Source: an uncultured Clostridia bacterium (GTDB lineage: Bacteria > Bacillota > Clostridia > Oscillospirales > CAG-272). From it: a stretch of 6,585 bases of DNA. This document shows, piece after piece, positions 5,549 to 6,585 of this stretch. How positions within the stretch are numbered: position 1 is the stretch's first letter; each line of letters starts with the position of its first letter. The translations under genes were made by a program, and so were the position numbers. The notes under the pieces are model-generated. The model did not search any database and was not told the DNA's origin. It saw nothing but the letters and a program-made list of their open reading frames with translations. Where the stretch lies: positions 1 to 6,585 of the forward strand of contig CANQMJ010000131.1 of assembly GCA_947624945.1 (NCBI GenBank). Reading direction: 5' to 3'.

Positions 5549-6585
5549 ATGAACGCCAACATCGACATAGATAAGCTCACAAAAGAGGCGGAGTCGGCGC
5601 TCGCGCCGGTCTTCGCGCGGTTCGACGCAATAGCGCACGCGCGCACCGCGGACGTTATCGACGCGTTCCGCGACAACAACATGACGGAGGCGTGTCTATA
5701 CCCGTCGAGCGGCTACGGCTACTCGGACAAGGGGCGTGACACGCTCGAACGCGTATACGCGGACGTATTCGGCTGTGAGTCCGCCATCGTGCGCCACAGC
5801 ATAGCCAACGGCACGCACGCTATCGCCATCGGGCTGTACGGACTCCTCCGCCCCGGCGACACGATGCTGTCGGTGACGGGCGCGCCGTACGACACGCTGT
5901 CTCATGTTATACACAGTCACGGCGGCGAAGGGTCGCTCGCCGATTTCGGCATAAACTACGACGAGATCCCGTTAAACGACAGTAAAATAGATTTTTCGGC
6001 AGTCGCCGAAAAATTATCGGCAAATGACAAAATCAAGGTCGTATACGCGCAGCGTTCGCGCGGCTACGGCGACAGACGCGCGCTCACCGTCGCGGAGCTT
6101 GACGAGCTTTGTGACCTTGTGCATTCGCTCTGCGGCGACAGCGTCTTTGTCGTCGTCGACAACTGCTACGGCGAGTTCACCGACTACACGGAGCCGAAGG
6201 CGGATCTTTTCATGGGCTCGCTCATCAAAAATCCGGGCGGAGGGCTCGCGCAGTCGGGCGGCTACATCGCTGGGACCGCGAGAGCCGTCGAGCTCGCGTC
6301 GTACAGGCTGACGACGCCGGGCATAGGCGGCGAGGTCGGCGCGTCGCTCGGTCAGAACCGCAATATGATACAGGGCTTTTTCATGGCGCCGCACACAGTC
6401 GCGCAGGCGAAAAAGACGATGGCGTTCGCTGCATATGTGCTTGACGCGCTCGGCTGCGACGTGTCGCCGCGCTGGGACGAGGACCGCTCGGACATAATCG
6501 AGACCGTAAAGTTCGGAAATGCCTCCGACATGTGCGCGTTCTGCCGCGGCATACAGGCGGGCTCCCCCATCGACGCGTTCCTGGA
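5549..6585 (+). CDS. Methionine gamma-lyase family PLP enzyme (partial, C-terminus beyond window)
   Basis: 345 complete codons are visible and the frame is open at the window end; the family is usually about 400-430 residues, so perhaps 60-80 are missing. It belongs to the fold-type I PLP family called 'methionine gamma-lyase family' or 'aluminium resistance protein' (B. subtilis YnbB-like, PF06838). Visible signatures are YPSSGYGYSDKGRD (51-64), NGTHAIAIGLYGLLRPGD (87-104), VVVDNCYGEF (201-210, Asp204 expected to contact the PLP ring nitrogen) and GSLIKNPGGG (223-232, Lys227 the likely Schiff-base lysine). The cellular role and true substrate are not settled for the family despite its name. 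Position 87 is Asn where SGTHAI is usual. The ATG at 5549 has AAAGGA (5536-5541) seven bases upstream. It follows the glycosidase by 42 bp and is probably co-transcribed. Confidence 0.94.
   Translation, partial: MNANIDIDKLTKEAESALAPVFARFDAIAHARTADVIDAFRDNNMTEACLYPSSGYGYSDKGRDTLERVYADVFGCESAIVRHSIANGTHAIAIGLYGLLRPGDTMLSVTGAPYDTLSHVIHSHGGEGSLADFGINYDEIPLNDSKIDFSAVAEKLSANDKIKVVYAQRSRGYGDRRALTVAELDELCDLVHSLCGDSVFVVVDNCYGEFTDYTEPKADLFMGSLIKNPGGGLAQSGGYIAGTARAVELASYRLTTPGIGGEVGASLGQNRNMIQGFFMAPHTVAQAKKTMAFAAYVLDALGCDVSPRWDEDRSDIIETVKFGNASDMCAFCRGIQAGSPIDAFL

Noticed and set aside
6014..6394. Minus-strand open frame of 126 codons and the overlapping plus-strand frame at 6024-6311
   Set aside because: Both are shadows of the PLP enzyme gene, which covers its active-site lysine motif in this stretch.
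1..6585. CRISPR array, tRNA, rRNA, toxin-antitoxin or phage-defence system
   Set aside because: No regularly spaced repeats, cloverleaf, rRNA-like stretch or defence-protein motif was found; the genes match known metabolic and envelope families.

Overview
The window looks like chromosomal DNA from a GC-rich, Gram-positive-type bacterium, most likely a member of the Clostridia (Bacillota). Three things point that way: strong GGAGG-type ribosome binding sites with sigma-A-like promoters, a LytR-CpsA-Psr (LCP) envelope enzyme, and a 'methionine gamma-lyase family' (PF06838-type) protein, a family typical of Firmicutes. The first 240 bases are visibly more AT-rich than the rest. No rRNA, tRNA, CRISPR array, complete insertion sequence or defence system is visible.

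Layout. Positions 1-246 hold no confident gene. They contain three strong hairpins in a row: a nested palindrome at 65-122, a terminator-like hairpin at 155-177 and a perfect 16-bp bidirectional terminator at 193-229. An LCP ligase gene (1380-247, minus) and a small two-helix membrane protein gene (1572-2120, plus) diverge from a shared 191-bp region with one good promoter for each. The membrane-protein gene converges on a CYTH-domain (triphosphate tunnel) gene (2588-2079, minus), and their coding 3' ends overlap by 42 bp. The CYTH gene diverges from a plus-strand run that continues to the window's end: a lipoprotein (2692-3204), an aldo/keto reductase with a C-terminal dicluster ferredoxin domain (3201-4220, ATGA overlap), a membrane-anchored phosphodiester glycosidase (4280-5506), and a PLP-dependent methionine gamma-lyase-like protein cut by the window edge (5549-6585).

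Function. Three or four products are exported or membrane-bound: LCP protein, small membrane protein, lipoprotein and phosphodiester glycosidase. Two of them, the LCP protein and the glycosidase, belong to families acting on phosphodiester-linked surface glycans; both have one N-terminal membrane helix, an acidic Thr/Pro-rich linker and an extracellular catalytic domain. The reductase and PLP enzyme are cytosolic metabolic enzymes with no obvious link to the envelope genes. The only firm coupling seen is the 4-bp lipoprotein/reductase overlap. I see ordinary housekeeping and envelope genes rather than a clear new system. The least explained piece is the structured DNA at the left edge.
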